This document shows positions 8,814-17,055 of a stretch of DNA of 64,000 nucleotides, in pieces (position 1 is the first letter of the stretch; each line of letters starts with the position of its first letter). Origin of the DNA: an uncultured Acidobacteriia bacterium (GTDB taxonomy: Bacteria > Acidobacteriota > Terriglobia > Bryobacterales > Bryobacteraceae); assembly GCA_903907865.1 (NCBI GenBank), contig CAIVPR010000164.1, forward strand, positions 41,474 to 105,473, read 5' to 3'. The position numbers and the translations under genes are program-made. The notes under the pieces are model-generated. The model saw only the letters and a list, made by a program, of their open reading frames with translations. It made no database searches and had not been told where the DNA came from.

Positions 8814-10760
8814 GTGGGTAAATTCGCGATCCGACTGGCAGCGCTCGCGCTGCCTCTGATGTTTGGCCAGAACCATGCCTTGATGGCATGGCATGCCACG
8901 GGTCCGTTCGGCGGTGACGCCGAGCTGGTGCGGGTTGTGCCGAAGGTCAAGGGCATGGTGATCGCCGGTTCCCGCAACGGTCTTCTCTTCACTTCGACGA
9001 ACGGTGGCGCATTCTGGAACCCTGTTTCTTTTCCTGCGCAGTTTGCTGGAGTCCTGCATGCGTTGGAAGTGGATCCGCGTTCGGATTCCGTGTGGTACGC
9101 AGGTGTCGAGAGCGAGCAGTCCTGGTTGGCCGGAGTTTGGAAGACGGCTGACGCCGGGCGCACGTGGAACTTGATCCCGGCGACGAAGGGTTTTTCGGTA
9201 TGGTCGCTGGCCGTGTGGGCGAAGAATCCGGATGTTGTGGCGGCTGGTACGGGCTCAGGCGTATTCCTTTCGAAGGACGCTGCGGCGCACTGGTCGCGCA
9301 TTTCCGCCGAGGGAGATTCCGAGTTGCGGCCGGTAGTTTCCTTGGCGTTCCATCCTGGAGACTCCAACACGTTGTATGCAGGCACGACGCACCTGCCTTG
9401 GAAAACCGTAAACGGTGGGAAGTCCTGGCAGTCGATCCACGAGGGCATGATCGACGATTCGGATGTCTTCAGCATCAATGTGGACGCGACGCACCCGGAC
9501 CGTGTCTTCGCCAGCGCGTGCAGCGGGTTGTACGGCAGCACAAACGGCGCGGAAAGGTGGGCCAAGCTTGCAACGCCGCCGGGGGCATTCCGCACCTACT
9601 TTGTGGCCATCGATCCCAGGCATGTCGAGATTGTGTTTGCCGGAACCACCGAAGGCCTGATGCGGTCGGTGGATGGCGGCAAGACTTGGCGGAAGGTTAG
9701 CAACGAGGCTGTCCGGACCGCGGCCTTCGATCCTTGGGTGGATGGGCGGATCTTCTTTGCCTCGTCGTCTGCCGGCATGATGGTGAGTACAGATGGTGGA
9801 GCAACCGCGCACGAATCGAATTTCGGGTTCACCAATCGGAATTTCACCACGCTGACGGGCTCGGGGGCCAATCTCTATTCGAGCAGCGTGTTTGAGCCTG
9901 TTTCGGGCGGTGTCTACCGTACCGACAATTTGGGCTTGCGCTGGGCCCGTGCCGGCGAACAGCCTGCAGACCAACTGCTGTTCATGGCCGCCTCGCCCGA
10001 CAATCCCAAGGCACTTGCTGCGGTAGGATATCGGGGGATTATGGAATCCGCCGACGGCGGCAAGACTTGGACGTCCAAGCGTACCCCGCCCCCGGGCGCG
10101 AAGGTAACCGCGCTCCTCCCCACGGGCAACTCTGTCCTGCTTGCGGGGACAGACGCCGGGCTGTTCCGGTCCACCTCGGATGGCTGGGCGGCATTGGCAG
10201 GGTCGCCGGTAACCGCGATTGGACATTCCGGAAAGATGTACTTCGCATGGACCGAAACCGGTGCCTTGGCGAGTGGCAACCCAAGTGCTGGGTGGAGTGC
10301 CTGTGGCATTCTTCCCGAACAGGCCGGCCCTCCCCCCACGTGGTATGGGGTCGCCTTCGATTCCGCAAACCAGTCAACCGCCTTGGCTGCCACTTCGGCG
10401 GGAGTCTACCGCTCGCTTGACGGTTGCCGGAGTTGGACTCCGGCGCAGAACGGTCTCCAGCCAGAGACTTCCAGCCTTGTCCTTTTTCACCCGACTCACC
10501 CCGGCGAGGCCTTCGCCACACAGGGTGGGCGGGTTTTCGCATCAGACGACAGCGGTAGCCACTGGTTGCCGTTGGATGACGAGGTGCCGAGCAATTCCGG
10601 GCCTTCGTCGTTGTTCATTCTGCCCGCCGCACCGGACCGGCTGTTTGCGCTTTTCCCTCGGCGCGGCGTTTTCTCAACGATTTTGTCGTCAACCGGGCTT
10701 TCGGCCAGGCCGATAGCCAGCACCCCGAATTTCCAAAAACAGGAGACATCACTTCAATGA
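8814..10760 (+). CDS. Secreted BNR/WD40-like beta-propeller protein (Ycf48/VPS10-like)
   Basis: 648 residues, probable signal peptide (hydrophobic residues 4-17), then many repeats of about 45-50 residues with the Asp-box/BNR pattern S-x-D-G-G-x-T-W: SVDGGKTWRKV, SADGGKTWTSK, VNGGKSWQSI, TADAGRTWNLI, SLDGCRSWTPA, ASDDSGSHWLPL. This predicts one or two beta-propellers like Ycf48 or VPS10/sialidase-type propellers, probably periplasmic or surface-exposed and acting in binding or assembly rather than catalysis. The start is GTG at 8814; purine-rich sequence (AGAGAAG) lies directly against it, so spacing is poor. Its stop overlaps the next ATG (ATGA at 10757), tying it to the outer-membrane protein downstream. 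Confidence 0.83.
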   Translation: MGKFAIRLAALALPLMFGQNHALMAWHATGPFGGDAELVRVVPKVKGMVIAGSRNGLLFTSTNGGAFWNPVSFPAQFAGVLHALEVDPRSDSVWYAGVESEQSWLAGVWKTADAGRTWNLIPATKGFSVWSLAVWAKNPDVVAAGTGSGVFLSKDAAAHWSRISAEGDSELRPVVSLAFHPGDSNTLYAGTTHLPWKTVNGGKSWQSIHEGMIDDSDVFSINVDATHPDRVFASACSGLYGSTNGAERWAKLATPPGAFRTYFVAIDPRHVEIVFAGTTEGLMRSVDGGKTWRKVSNEAVRTAAFDPWVDGRIFFASSSAGMMVSTDGGATAHESNFGFTNRNFTTLTGSGANLYSSSVFEPVSGGVYRTDNLGLRWARAGEQPADQLLFMAASPDNPKALAAVGYRGIMESADGGKTWTSKRTPPPGAKVTALLPTGNSVLLAGTDAGLFRSTSDGWAALAGSPVTAIGHSGKMYFAWTETGALASGNPSAGWSACGILPEQAGPPPTWYGVAFDSANQSTALAATSAGVYRSLDGCRSWTPAQNGLQPETSSLVLFHPTHPGEAFATQGGRVFASDDSGSHWLPLDDEVPSNSGPSSLFILPAAPDRLFALFPRRGVFSTILSSTGLSARPIASTPNFQKQETSLQ

Positions 10761-12715
10761 ACAGGAACCCTGAAATACGCGTTTCCCGCATGGCTACCCT
10801 GGCTGCCGCAACATTGGCCAGCTTGGCGCTTGCCGGGACAGCACTCGCCCAAGACAAGAAGGACGCGCCGAAGCCCGCCGCGTCCACGGAAGGGTACTCC
10901 CTTTACGACATCAGCCCTTTCGCCGGTTGGAACTGGTTCCAGTTTGGCCAGGGAAAGAACGCGTCCATCCACCGCTTCAGCAACTCGTTTGATTTCGGTG
11001 TTCGCGTGAACGAGAACCTGCACAAGTACATCAGCTTGGAAGAAGGCTTCCAGGAGGGTTTCAACGGCCTTCGTCTGCAACCCCTCGGCAGCAACCAGTA
11101 CAGCAGCTTCAAGAACTCCAACAGCTTGGTGTACGGTGCTGGTGTCTGGAACTTTACGCCCCGTGGCTCGAAGTACCGTCCGTTCATCCTGGCCGGTCCC
11201 GGCTACATTTGGTACCGTCCGGCCAACACCCCGATCAATGGCATCGCACCCAAGACCGACGGTCGGACCGCGCTGGTGTACGGCGTCGGTTTGATCGTGA
11301 ACTCGACCCCGAAGTGGGGTGTCCGTTTTGACCTGCGCGGCATGCGCTCCGGCACTCCGTCGATGAACATCGCGTTGCAGCCGGGTGCAGCGGGGTCCTA
11401 CTATCTGCCCAACCACGAGAACCACGAAAGCTCCCTCGGTGCCAGCGTCGGGTTGGTGATCCGTGCCAAGTACATTGACACGACACCCAAGGTGGAACCG
11501 CCCCCCGTGGTTCCCGTCACTGTCACGGCTCCCGGTGCGGTGGCGAAGCCGGTGATCACCGGTACTAAGAACGTTTGCGCCAGCACCGATCTCCGCCTCG
11601 CTGTGGCCAGCCCGCAGTCGGGCGTGACCTATGCTTGGAAGGCCGGTTCGCAGTCCGCGACTGGTACCGGCTTCAGCCCCTCGACCACCGATGCCGGATC
11701 GAAGTCCGTGACCGTCACGGCCACTGGCGATACCTCGGCCACCACCCAGGTGAACGGCCCGTTCCGCAAGGGTACCCGCGTTTATGTCTCCAACACCAAC
11801 AGCGCCTACAAGTACCAATGGACGGTGAATGGCCAGCCGGGCAGCACCACCAGCGAGCAGTTGTTGCCTGAGGGTGCCTCCACGGTTTCCGTGACAGTAA
11901 CCACCTCCGGTTCCGCGACCAGCGACGCCTCCTTCTCCGTGGATGCCCTGACCAAGCCGACCATCCAGTTCTCGGTCAGCCCCTCGACGGTTGCCTACGG
12001 CGCGACGGTTCCTCTCGCCGCCCGCGCGACCGGTTCCGCCTGCACCGACCCGGTGACGATCCGTTACTCCGGCCAAGGCGTTTCGGGCAGCACGTTCGAT
12101 TCGAAGGCCCTCACCTTCGATATGAGCAACCGCCTGAAGCTGCAGTCGAAGACGGTGCCGATCACGGCGACCGCTACCGACTCCAAGAACCAGACCGCGA
12201 CCGCCACCTCCAACGTGACCGTCACGCTGCAGCCGGTTGCCACCCACCAGGACATCCTGTTCCCGGCCCGCGGCTCGCGCATCAATAACGTCGCGAAGCG
12301 CTACCTGCTGGAACAGATTGCTCCCCAAGCCAAGGCTGATCCGCAGGCGAAGGTTATCCTCGTCGGCCACAAGGAAGCTTCGGAGAAGCTGCCGAAGAAC
12401 CTCGACGAAGTACGCACCAGCAACGCCGCAGCCGTCCTGACTGCCGGTGCCGGTACTGCGGGCAAGGGCGTTTGCGCCAATTTGGACCTCTCGCAGGTTC
12501 AGATCAAGTCCGTTGGCACCGACCAGGCTGCCGAGAAGAAGCCGTTGTTCGGCGATGCCTCGGTGAAGGAGCTCGCTGGTCAGGCCGTCAAGCAGGGCAC
12601 GAAGGGTGCCGAAGACCGCCGCGTGGAAGTCTGGTTTGTGCCGTCCGGCGCTGAAGTGCCGGCTGGCCTGAATGGGCTGAAGACGGCGGTCGCCTCCAAG
12701 GGCTGCCCGAAGTAA
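10757..12715 (+). CDS. Outer-membrane beta-barrel protein with Ig-like repeats and OmpA-like C-terminal domain
   Basis: 652 residues. A signal peptide is at 1-32 (cut after TALAQ). A beta-barrel region follows (about 45-240; alternating aromatic strands such as FRPFILAGPGYIWYRPA-type segments). Then come Ig/PKD-like modules rich in Thr/Ser/Val (about 250-490, KSVTVTATGDTSATTQV). The C-terminal domain has an OmpA-like layout (about 500-650): a VILVGHKEASEK segment, LDEVRTSNAAAVL, and DRRVEVWFVPSG. The last domain probably binds peptidoglycan, anchoring the outer membrane to the wall. A good AGGAGA sequence lies 8-12 bases before the ATG. It is coupled to the propeller gene and followed by a strong terminator. 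No enzymatic role is apparent. Confidence 0.82.
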   Translation: MNRNPEIRVSRMATLAAATLASLALAGTALAQDKKDAPKPAASTEGYSLYDISPFAGWNWFQFGQGKNASIHRFSNSFDFGVRVNENLHKYISLEEGFQEGFNGLRLQPLGSNQYSSFKNSNSLVYGAGVWNFTPRGSKYRPFILAGPGYIWYRPANTPINGIAPKTDGRTALVYGVGLIVNSTPKWGVRFDLRGMRSGTPSMNIALQPGAAGSYYLPNHENHESSLGASVGLVIRAKYIDTTPKVEPPPVVPVTVTAPGAVAKPVITGTKNVCASTDLRLAVASPQSGVTYAWKAGSQSATGTGFSPSTTDAGSKSVTVTATGDTSATTQVNGPFRKGTRVYVSNTNSAYKYQWTVNGQPGSTTSEQLLPEGASTVSVTVTTSGSATSDASFSVDALTKPTIQFSVSPSTVAYGATVPLAARATGSACTDPVTIRYSGQGVSGSTFDSKALTFDMSNRLKLQSKTVPITATATDSKNQTATATSNVTVTLQPVATHQDILFPARGSRINNVAKRYLLEQIAPQAKADPQAKVILVGHKEASEKLPKNLDEVRTSNAAAVLTAGAGTAGKGVCANLDLSQVQIKSVGTDQAAEKKPLFGDASVKELAGQAVKQGTKGAEDRRVEVWFVPSGAEVPAGLNGLKTAVASKGCPK

Positions 12716-12739
12716 GGCTTGGTGCAACTAGCGCAATGG

Positions 12740-12771
12740 AAAGGGGGCGGCCTTCGGGCCGCCCCCTTTTT
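12740..12771. terminator. Intrinsic terminator, 10-bp GC stem
   Basis: Arms GGGGGCGGCC (12743-12752) and GGCCGCCCCC (12757-12766) enclose a UUCG tetraloop and are followed by five T residues on the + strand, with A residues at the opposite foot. It ends the propeller/OmpA-like operon and can also serve the convergent ThuA-like gene, which ends at 12796. Confidence 0.92.
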
Positions 12772-12795
12772 GCTTCTTGCGGTCGTTGATGTTGC

Positions 12796-13653
12796 CTAAG
12801 CCTCGCGCAGCAGCCACTTGGCCGCGTTGCGCTGCATCTTCTCGTACTCCGGGTTCCACAGGACGCTGATTAGGTGTCCCGGGGCCATGAAGCAGACGCG
12901 GCCTTTGCCGTACTCGTAGGCCCACACGGCCTCGGCGGTGTTGCTCTTCCGTCCGACGGCGTCGGTGTAGTCCAGTCCGTCCTCGTTTACGCTGCGGGCG
13001 AGGACATGTTTGGGGTCCTTGTCGTAGACCACATAGTGCTGCTCGTCGGTGACGACGAAGTCCTTCACACCCTTGGTGATCGGGTGGTCCGGGTTCGTGA
13101 TCTTGACCTTGAACGGGCGGATCGGCGGATGGCCGACGTAGATCGCTCCCTCGACATCCCGGTAGTCCTTGTTGTTGATCGAGGTCTCGCTATTGTTGTG
13201 GAACGCCCACAACGACCCGCCTTCCGACACCCACTGCTTGATCCCCTTGCCCTGTTCCTGCGTCATCCACGAGGTGTAGCCGGATCCTATCTTGCGCTGG
13301 ATCGGGGGTACGCTCACGACCTTGTCGGGCTTCTCGTTCCAATAGATCTGGTGCCAGTAGCCGTTGTTGTAGCGGCGACCGTCGCGGAACATGATCAGGA
13401 TCTTGTAGTTGCGCAGGTTGTCGTAGGTGAGGAGTTTTTCCTGGTCGGTGAAATCGATGTTGAGGGGACCGTCTTCCACGAGGGTGGCGGTGAGGGCGGT
13501 GCGGATGTAGTCGGAATTGTGCGATTCGTCGCCGCACAGGGCGAAGGCATTGGCCTTGGCTGGACCGGCGGGAAAGGCTCGGGGGATGGCGGCGGAGCCG
13601 AGTGCGGCGCAGGCCGTGCGGACGAGGGAACGGCGGGTAATGGCGTTGGTCAT
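12796..13653 (-). CDS. ThuA-like secreted protein (trehalose utilisation family)
   Basis: 285 residues starting MTNAITRRSLVRTACAAL, which has a twin-arginine-like RRSLV motif and a hydrophobic segment ending AIPRAFPA, so export is likely. The remainder is a ThuA/GATase-like fold: NFALCGDESHNSDYI-like opening, the WVSEGGSLWAFHN turn, DHPITKGVKDFVVTDEQHY and GKGRVCFMAPGH, the usual ThuA family landmarks. Members are found in carbohydrate degradation loci, but no reaction is firmly established. Twelve further upstream codons lack family character, so the start at 13653 is used. It is 51 bases downstream of the esterase/SMP-30 fusion on the same strand and may be co-transcribed. Confidence 0.85.
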   Translation of the reverse strand: MTNAITRRSLVRTACAALGSAAIPRAFPAGPAKANAFALCGDESHNSDYIRTALTATLVEDGPLNIDFTDQEKLLTYDNLRNYKILIMFRDGRRYNNGYWHQIYWNEKPDKVVSVPPIQRKIGSGYTSWMTQEQGKGIKQWVSEGGSLWAFHNNSETSINNKDYRDVEGAIYVGHPPIRPFKVKITNPDHPITKGVKDFVVTDEQHYVVYDKDPKHVLARSVNEDGLDYTDAVGRKSNTAEAVWAYEYGKGRVCFMAPGHLISVLWNPEYEKMQRNAAKWLLREA

Positions 13654-13704
13654 GGAAATGTTATATCGCGTTTCCACGCCCAACGCCATCCAAACGAGCA
13701 GATT

Positions 13705-15552
13705 TTACAGAGACGGCTGCGGCGGCTTCACCGGGTCCCACGCCACGGCACCCTTGCGCTTGGTCTGTCGCCGGTACAGCTTGCCGTCCTGCGAGACGTA
13801 CAACCAATCACGGTTCTCGCCTCCGAATGCAATGTGTGTTGCCACTCCGGCGCGCGGGTCGTAGACCGGCGGGTTCAGGATCATGTCCATGCGGCCGCTG
13901 GCGCTCTCCATTTCGATGCCCATTACGGTGCCGCGGTACATGTTGCCGGAGTTGTCGATCGCGATCTGACCGGTGGTTTCCAGCGTCGTCTGGGGCGAGG
14001 TTTCGAGCCGGAAGAACGGTGCGCCGTTGGTAAGGCTGCCGTCCGCCGCCACTTGGAACGACCACGGCTCGCGCGTCCGGGCATCGTTCACGTTCAGGAA
14101 CGCTTGGTCGGGGGTGAGGGCGAGCGCCGTCGGGGCCTCGATGCCGCCGCCGGAATACACGGTCTTGCGCTGACCCTTGGCGTCGATGCGGACGATGGTC
14201 TTGTGGGACGGGTCCGTGTAGTAGATGTCGCCGGCGTTGGTAAGCGCGAGGTCGAAGGCGTCTACGTTGGTTGCCACCACCTTTTCGGCTCCGTCCGGTC
14301 CCCAGGACACGATGCGCCGACCGGTTGACTGGATCGCATAGATGCGACCGTCGGACCCACCGCGCAGGTTCTTCGCGCCGCCCGCGTTCTGCTTGAAGAC
14401 CACCGACTTCCCGTCGGCTCCGACTTTGTACACCTTGTTCGACTTGGAATCGACGAAGAAGACGTCGCCAGTCTTGTTGACCGCGATGCTGCTGGCTTGG
14501 CCGTAGTCGCCCGCGATGGGTTCCCACTGTTTGTCGGGCGTCACCACGTTGTAGGCTGGCTGGCGGAACATCGGACCCCGTCCGCCACCACCGCGACCTG
14601 CGGGAGCTCCCGCACGACCTGCCGGTCCTCCAGCGCGACCGGGCGGCGGCGGAACCAGCTCGGGTGCGTTCTGCGCGATCGGGGCAGGGTAGCCTCGCCA
14701 CAACCAGCGCATGATGTCGGGCATCACCTCGGACGACTTGCGGGTGCTGTGGGCCTCGCCCTCGTACAACTCGAACTTGTGATCGTAGCCCGAAAACGTC
14801 ATGGCGGCGTTCATGTTCTGGTTCTGCAGGGGCCAGTTTCCGGCGTAGCTGTCGATGTCGGCGGTGCCGTCCTGGAGGAAGACGCGGATCGGGCGCGGCT
14901 CGGTCTTGCGGATCCAGAACGGAACCTGGTTGGCCCCGCGCATGTCGACGAAGGTGCCGATTAGATACAGGACGCGGTGGAAGACGTCGGGTCGGTACCA
15001 TGCGGCCATGAAGGCCCCGACCGCGCCCGTGCTGGTGCCCGCGATGGCGTGGTCGTCGGGGTTGGTGGAAAGGTTGACGGTCTTGGCGACCTCAGGGATC
15101 AGCTCCTCGACCAGGAAGCGGGAGAAGTTGGGGCGGACGTCGTCATACTCCCAGTCGCGGCTGAATCGGGCGAGCTGGGTTTCCGCGTTGGCCGGGGGGA
15201 GGACGCCGGGATTGACGAAGATGGCGGCCATGGGGGGCAGTTCGCCTTTGGCGATGAGGTTGTCGAGGATGACCGGGATGCGCATGCCGTTGCCGGCATA
15301 GCCGCTGCCGTCGAGGAAGACCATGTAAGGCGCGGGCTTCGCGGGGTCGACCTTGGCCGAGACGTAAACCTGGTAGTCGTGGGGCACGCCGGGGTAGATC
15401 TTGCCCGGCGCGAGCACGCCCTTGGTGAGGGTGCCGTGGGGGACGTTGGGCTGGACCGTGGAATCCGGGCCAAAGTTAGCCTGCGGGGGCTGGGCAAATG
15501 CGGTGGCTATTGGGACGAGGGCCAGAAGTGTGGCTGAGAGGAGCTTGTTCAC
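13705..15552 (-). CDS. Secreted esterase (Fes/EstD-like) fused to SMP-30/gluconolactonase beta-propeller
   Basis: 615 residues in two enzyme-like halves. A signal peptide is at 1-20 (cut after AFAQ). Residues about 25-300 form an alpha/beta hydrolase of the enterochelin esterase type, with oxyanion-side segment MVFLDGSGYAG, nucleophile motif IAGTSTGAVGAF, acid near FLQDGTADID and His in YEGEAHSTRKS. A low-complexity linker (Gly/Ala/Arg-rich, GGPAGRAGAPAGRGGGGRG) at about 305-330 leads into an SMP-30/NHL propeller (about 345-600) with repeats such as SIAVNKTGDVFFVDSKSNKVYKV. Separate proteins of both kinds are common in Bryobacterales; this single chain suggests sequential ester and lactone hydrolysis of one substrate. 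That pathway is inferred. Confidence 0.87.
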   Translation of the reverse strand: MNKLLSATLLALVPIATAFAQPPQANFGPDSTVQPNVPHGTLTKGVLAPGKIYPGVPHDYQVYVSAKVDPAKPAPYMVFLDGSGYAGNGMRIPVILDNLIAKGELPPMAAIFVNPGVLPPANAETQLARFSRDWEYDDVRPNFSRFLVEELIPEVAKTVNLSTNPDDHAIAGTSTGAVGAFMAAWYRPDVFHRVLYLIGTFVDMRGANQVPFWIRKTEPRPIRVFLQDGTADIDSYAGNWPLQNQNMNAAMTFSGYDHKFELYEGEAHSTRKSSEVMPDIMRWLWRGYPAPIAQNAPELVPPPPGRAGGPAGRAGAPAGRGGGGRGPMFRQPAYNVVTPDKQWEPIAGDYGQASSIAVNKTGDVFFVDSKSNKVYKVGADGKSVVFKQNAGGAKNLRGGSDGRIYAIQSTGRRIVSWGPDGAEKVVATNVDAFDLALTNAGDIYYTDPSHKTIVRIDAKGQRKTVYSGGGIEAPTALALTPDQAFLNVNDARTREPWSFQVAADGSLTNGAPFFRLETSPQTTLETTGQIAIDNSGNMYRGTVMGIEMESASGRMDMILNPPVYDPRAGVATHIAFGGENRDWLYVSQDGKLYRRQTKRKGAVAWDPVKPPQPSL

Positions 15553-15630
15553 ATGGGGATTCTATCGCAGCCGGGATCGTCACAGGCAACAAAGGATGAC
15601 AGGTGCTATCAACTGGCAGAATCGTTGATA

Positions 15631-15953
15631 ATGGAGGCAGCCAGAACTATGATGGTAGCCCCCGGTGTGGAGTTGCCCGAAATCGAAATCGCCGAAATCT
15701 GCCGCCGCCATGCGGTCCAGGAACTCGCGCTGTTCGGCTCCGCCGCTCGGGGCGAGATGGGCCCCAACAGCGACTACGACTTCCTCGTCGACTTCCTCCC
15801 CGACGCACATCCGGTTTGCTGGGACTGGCGGCCATGATGCGGGAACTCAGCGGCCTCCTCGGCCGCCCCGTTGATTTGGCGGTAAGACGGGCCTTGAAAC
15901 CACGGGTTCGACCGGTGGTGCTGGCCGAGGCCAAGCGCGTGTATGCGGCGTGA
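15631..15953 (+). pseudogene. MntA-type nucleotidyltransferase, frameshifted
   Basis: Reading from ATG 15631 the protein shows the minimal nucleotidyltransferase pattern LALFGSAARGEMGPNSDYD, with the GSxxxGxxxxxSDxD signature, and continues LVDFLPDAHPV. At about 15812-15818 the frame breaks; in the +2 frame the family sequence resumes as GLLGLAAMMRELSGLLGRPV and runs to VLAEAKRVYAA at 15953. One missing base (or two extra) around 15815 explains it. Intact relatives are the antitoxin AMP-transferase half of MntA/HepT (MNT/HEPN) modules. No HEPN partner follows; the next gene is convergent. It could also be a sequencing error. Confidence 0.8.
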
Positions 15954-16005
15954 CCGGCAGCGCCTTGAAGACATGCTCGCTGCCCAGCCTTGACGGCCCC
16001 GCTCC

Positions 16006-17055
16006 CTACCTAAAATCCGCCATCAACTCCGCCAAAGCCCCCGACCCCGGGCACAACTTCGAGAACGGCAACGACCCCAACGGTTCCGCGGGCGTGTTGT
16101 TCATCTCGTGCATTTCCGGCACGCTCTCGTCCGCGAACAGCACCCCGGTCACGACCTCGCCCTGATGCGCGCGAAGGTATTCCATCGCCGCCATGCGGTC
16201 GGTCACGTCGTAGCCTTCCGGCACCTTCGTGAAGCGCAACGAGCTGCCGTCGTGCATCTGAATCGTCGTCGCACCCACCGGCCCGATTTCGCCAACGATT
16301 TCGTTGGCGTGCGGCACGAAGTCCGACTCGGTCGCGATATGGTGCTTGCCTCGGGTGTACTTGTAGCTCTTGGTCGAGCCCTCGTGGTCGTTGAAGGTCA
16401 CGCAGGGGGAAATCACGTCCACCAGCGCGAAGCCGCGGTGCGCCAGACCAGCCTTCAGGATCGGCACCAACTGCGCCTTGTCGCCGGAGAAGCTGCGGGC
16501 TACGAAGGTCGCGCCCAGCGTCAGAGCCAATTGCACCGGGTCGATGGGCGACATCTTGTTCGCCTCGCCCTTCTTGCTCTTCGACCCGACGTCCGAAGAC
16601 GCCGAGAACTGCCCCTTCGTCAACCCGTACACGCCATTGTTCTCAAGCACATACAGCATGTTCAGATTGCGGCGGATGGCGTGGCTCAGGTGGCCGATGC
16701 CGATCGACAGCGAATCGCCGTCGCCGGAAACGCCCAGATAAGTCAGCGTCCGGTTGGCCGCGTTCGCGCCCGTTGCGATGGCCGGCATGCGGCCGTGGGC
16801 CGAGTTGAAGCCGTGCGCGCCGCCGACGAAATAGGTCGGGGTCTTCGACGAGCAGCCGATTCCGCTCAGCTTGGCCAGCATGCAAGGCTCGACCGAAAGT
16901 TCCCACAATGCCCGGATGATCGCCGCCGTGATCGAATCGTGCCCGCAACCGGCGCACAACGTGGACATCGACCCCTCGTAGTCGCGGATCGTCAGCCCCA
17001 ATTCATTCCGCACCAAGCTCGGGTGCGTCACCAGTGGTTTAACGATAGATGGCAT
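16006..17055 (-). CDS. korB: 2-oxoacid:ferredoxin oxidoreductase, beta subunit
   Basis: 349 residues with the thiamine-pyrophosphate-binding signature GDGDSLSIGIGHLSHAIRRN followed by LYVLENNGVYGLTKGQ, and the CAGCGHDSI and GIGCSS cysteine segments that help ligate the [4Fe-4S] cluster in this family. With the alpha subunit it oxidatively decarboxylates a 2-oxoacid, most likely 2-oxoglutarate, to the acyl-CoA with reduction of ferredoxin, or runs in reverse. Its start overlaps the end of the alpha gene by 17 bases. Assignment of 2-oxoglutarate over pyruvate or branched-chain acids is inferred from overall resemblance to KorB. Confidence 0.9.
   Translation of the reverse strand: MPSIVKPLVTHPSLVRNELGLTIRDYEGSMSTLCAGCGHDSITAAIIRALWELSVEPCMLAKLSGIGCSSKTPTYFVGGAHGFNSAHGRMPAIATGANAANRTLTYLGVSGDGDSLSIGIGHLSHAIRRNLNMLYVLENNGVYGLTKGQFSASSDVGSKSKKGEANKMSPIDPVQLALTLGATFVARSFSGDKAQLVPILKAGLAHRGFALVDVISPCVTFNDHEGSTKSYKYTRGKHHIATESDFVPHANEIVGEIGPVGATTIQMHDGSSLRFTKVPEGYDVTDRMAAMEYLRAHQGEVVTGVLFADESVPEMHEMNNTPAEPLGSLPFSKLCPGSGALAELMADFR

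Noticed and set aside
10754..12727. 657-codon open frame antisense to the OmpA-like gene
   Set aside because: Composition is that of an antisense reading of a high-G+C gene (Arg/Gly/Val-rich, no recognisable domain), and the sense gene has clear domains and a terminator.
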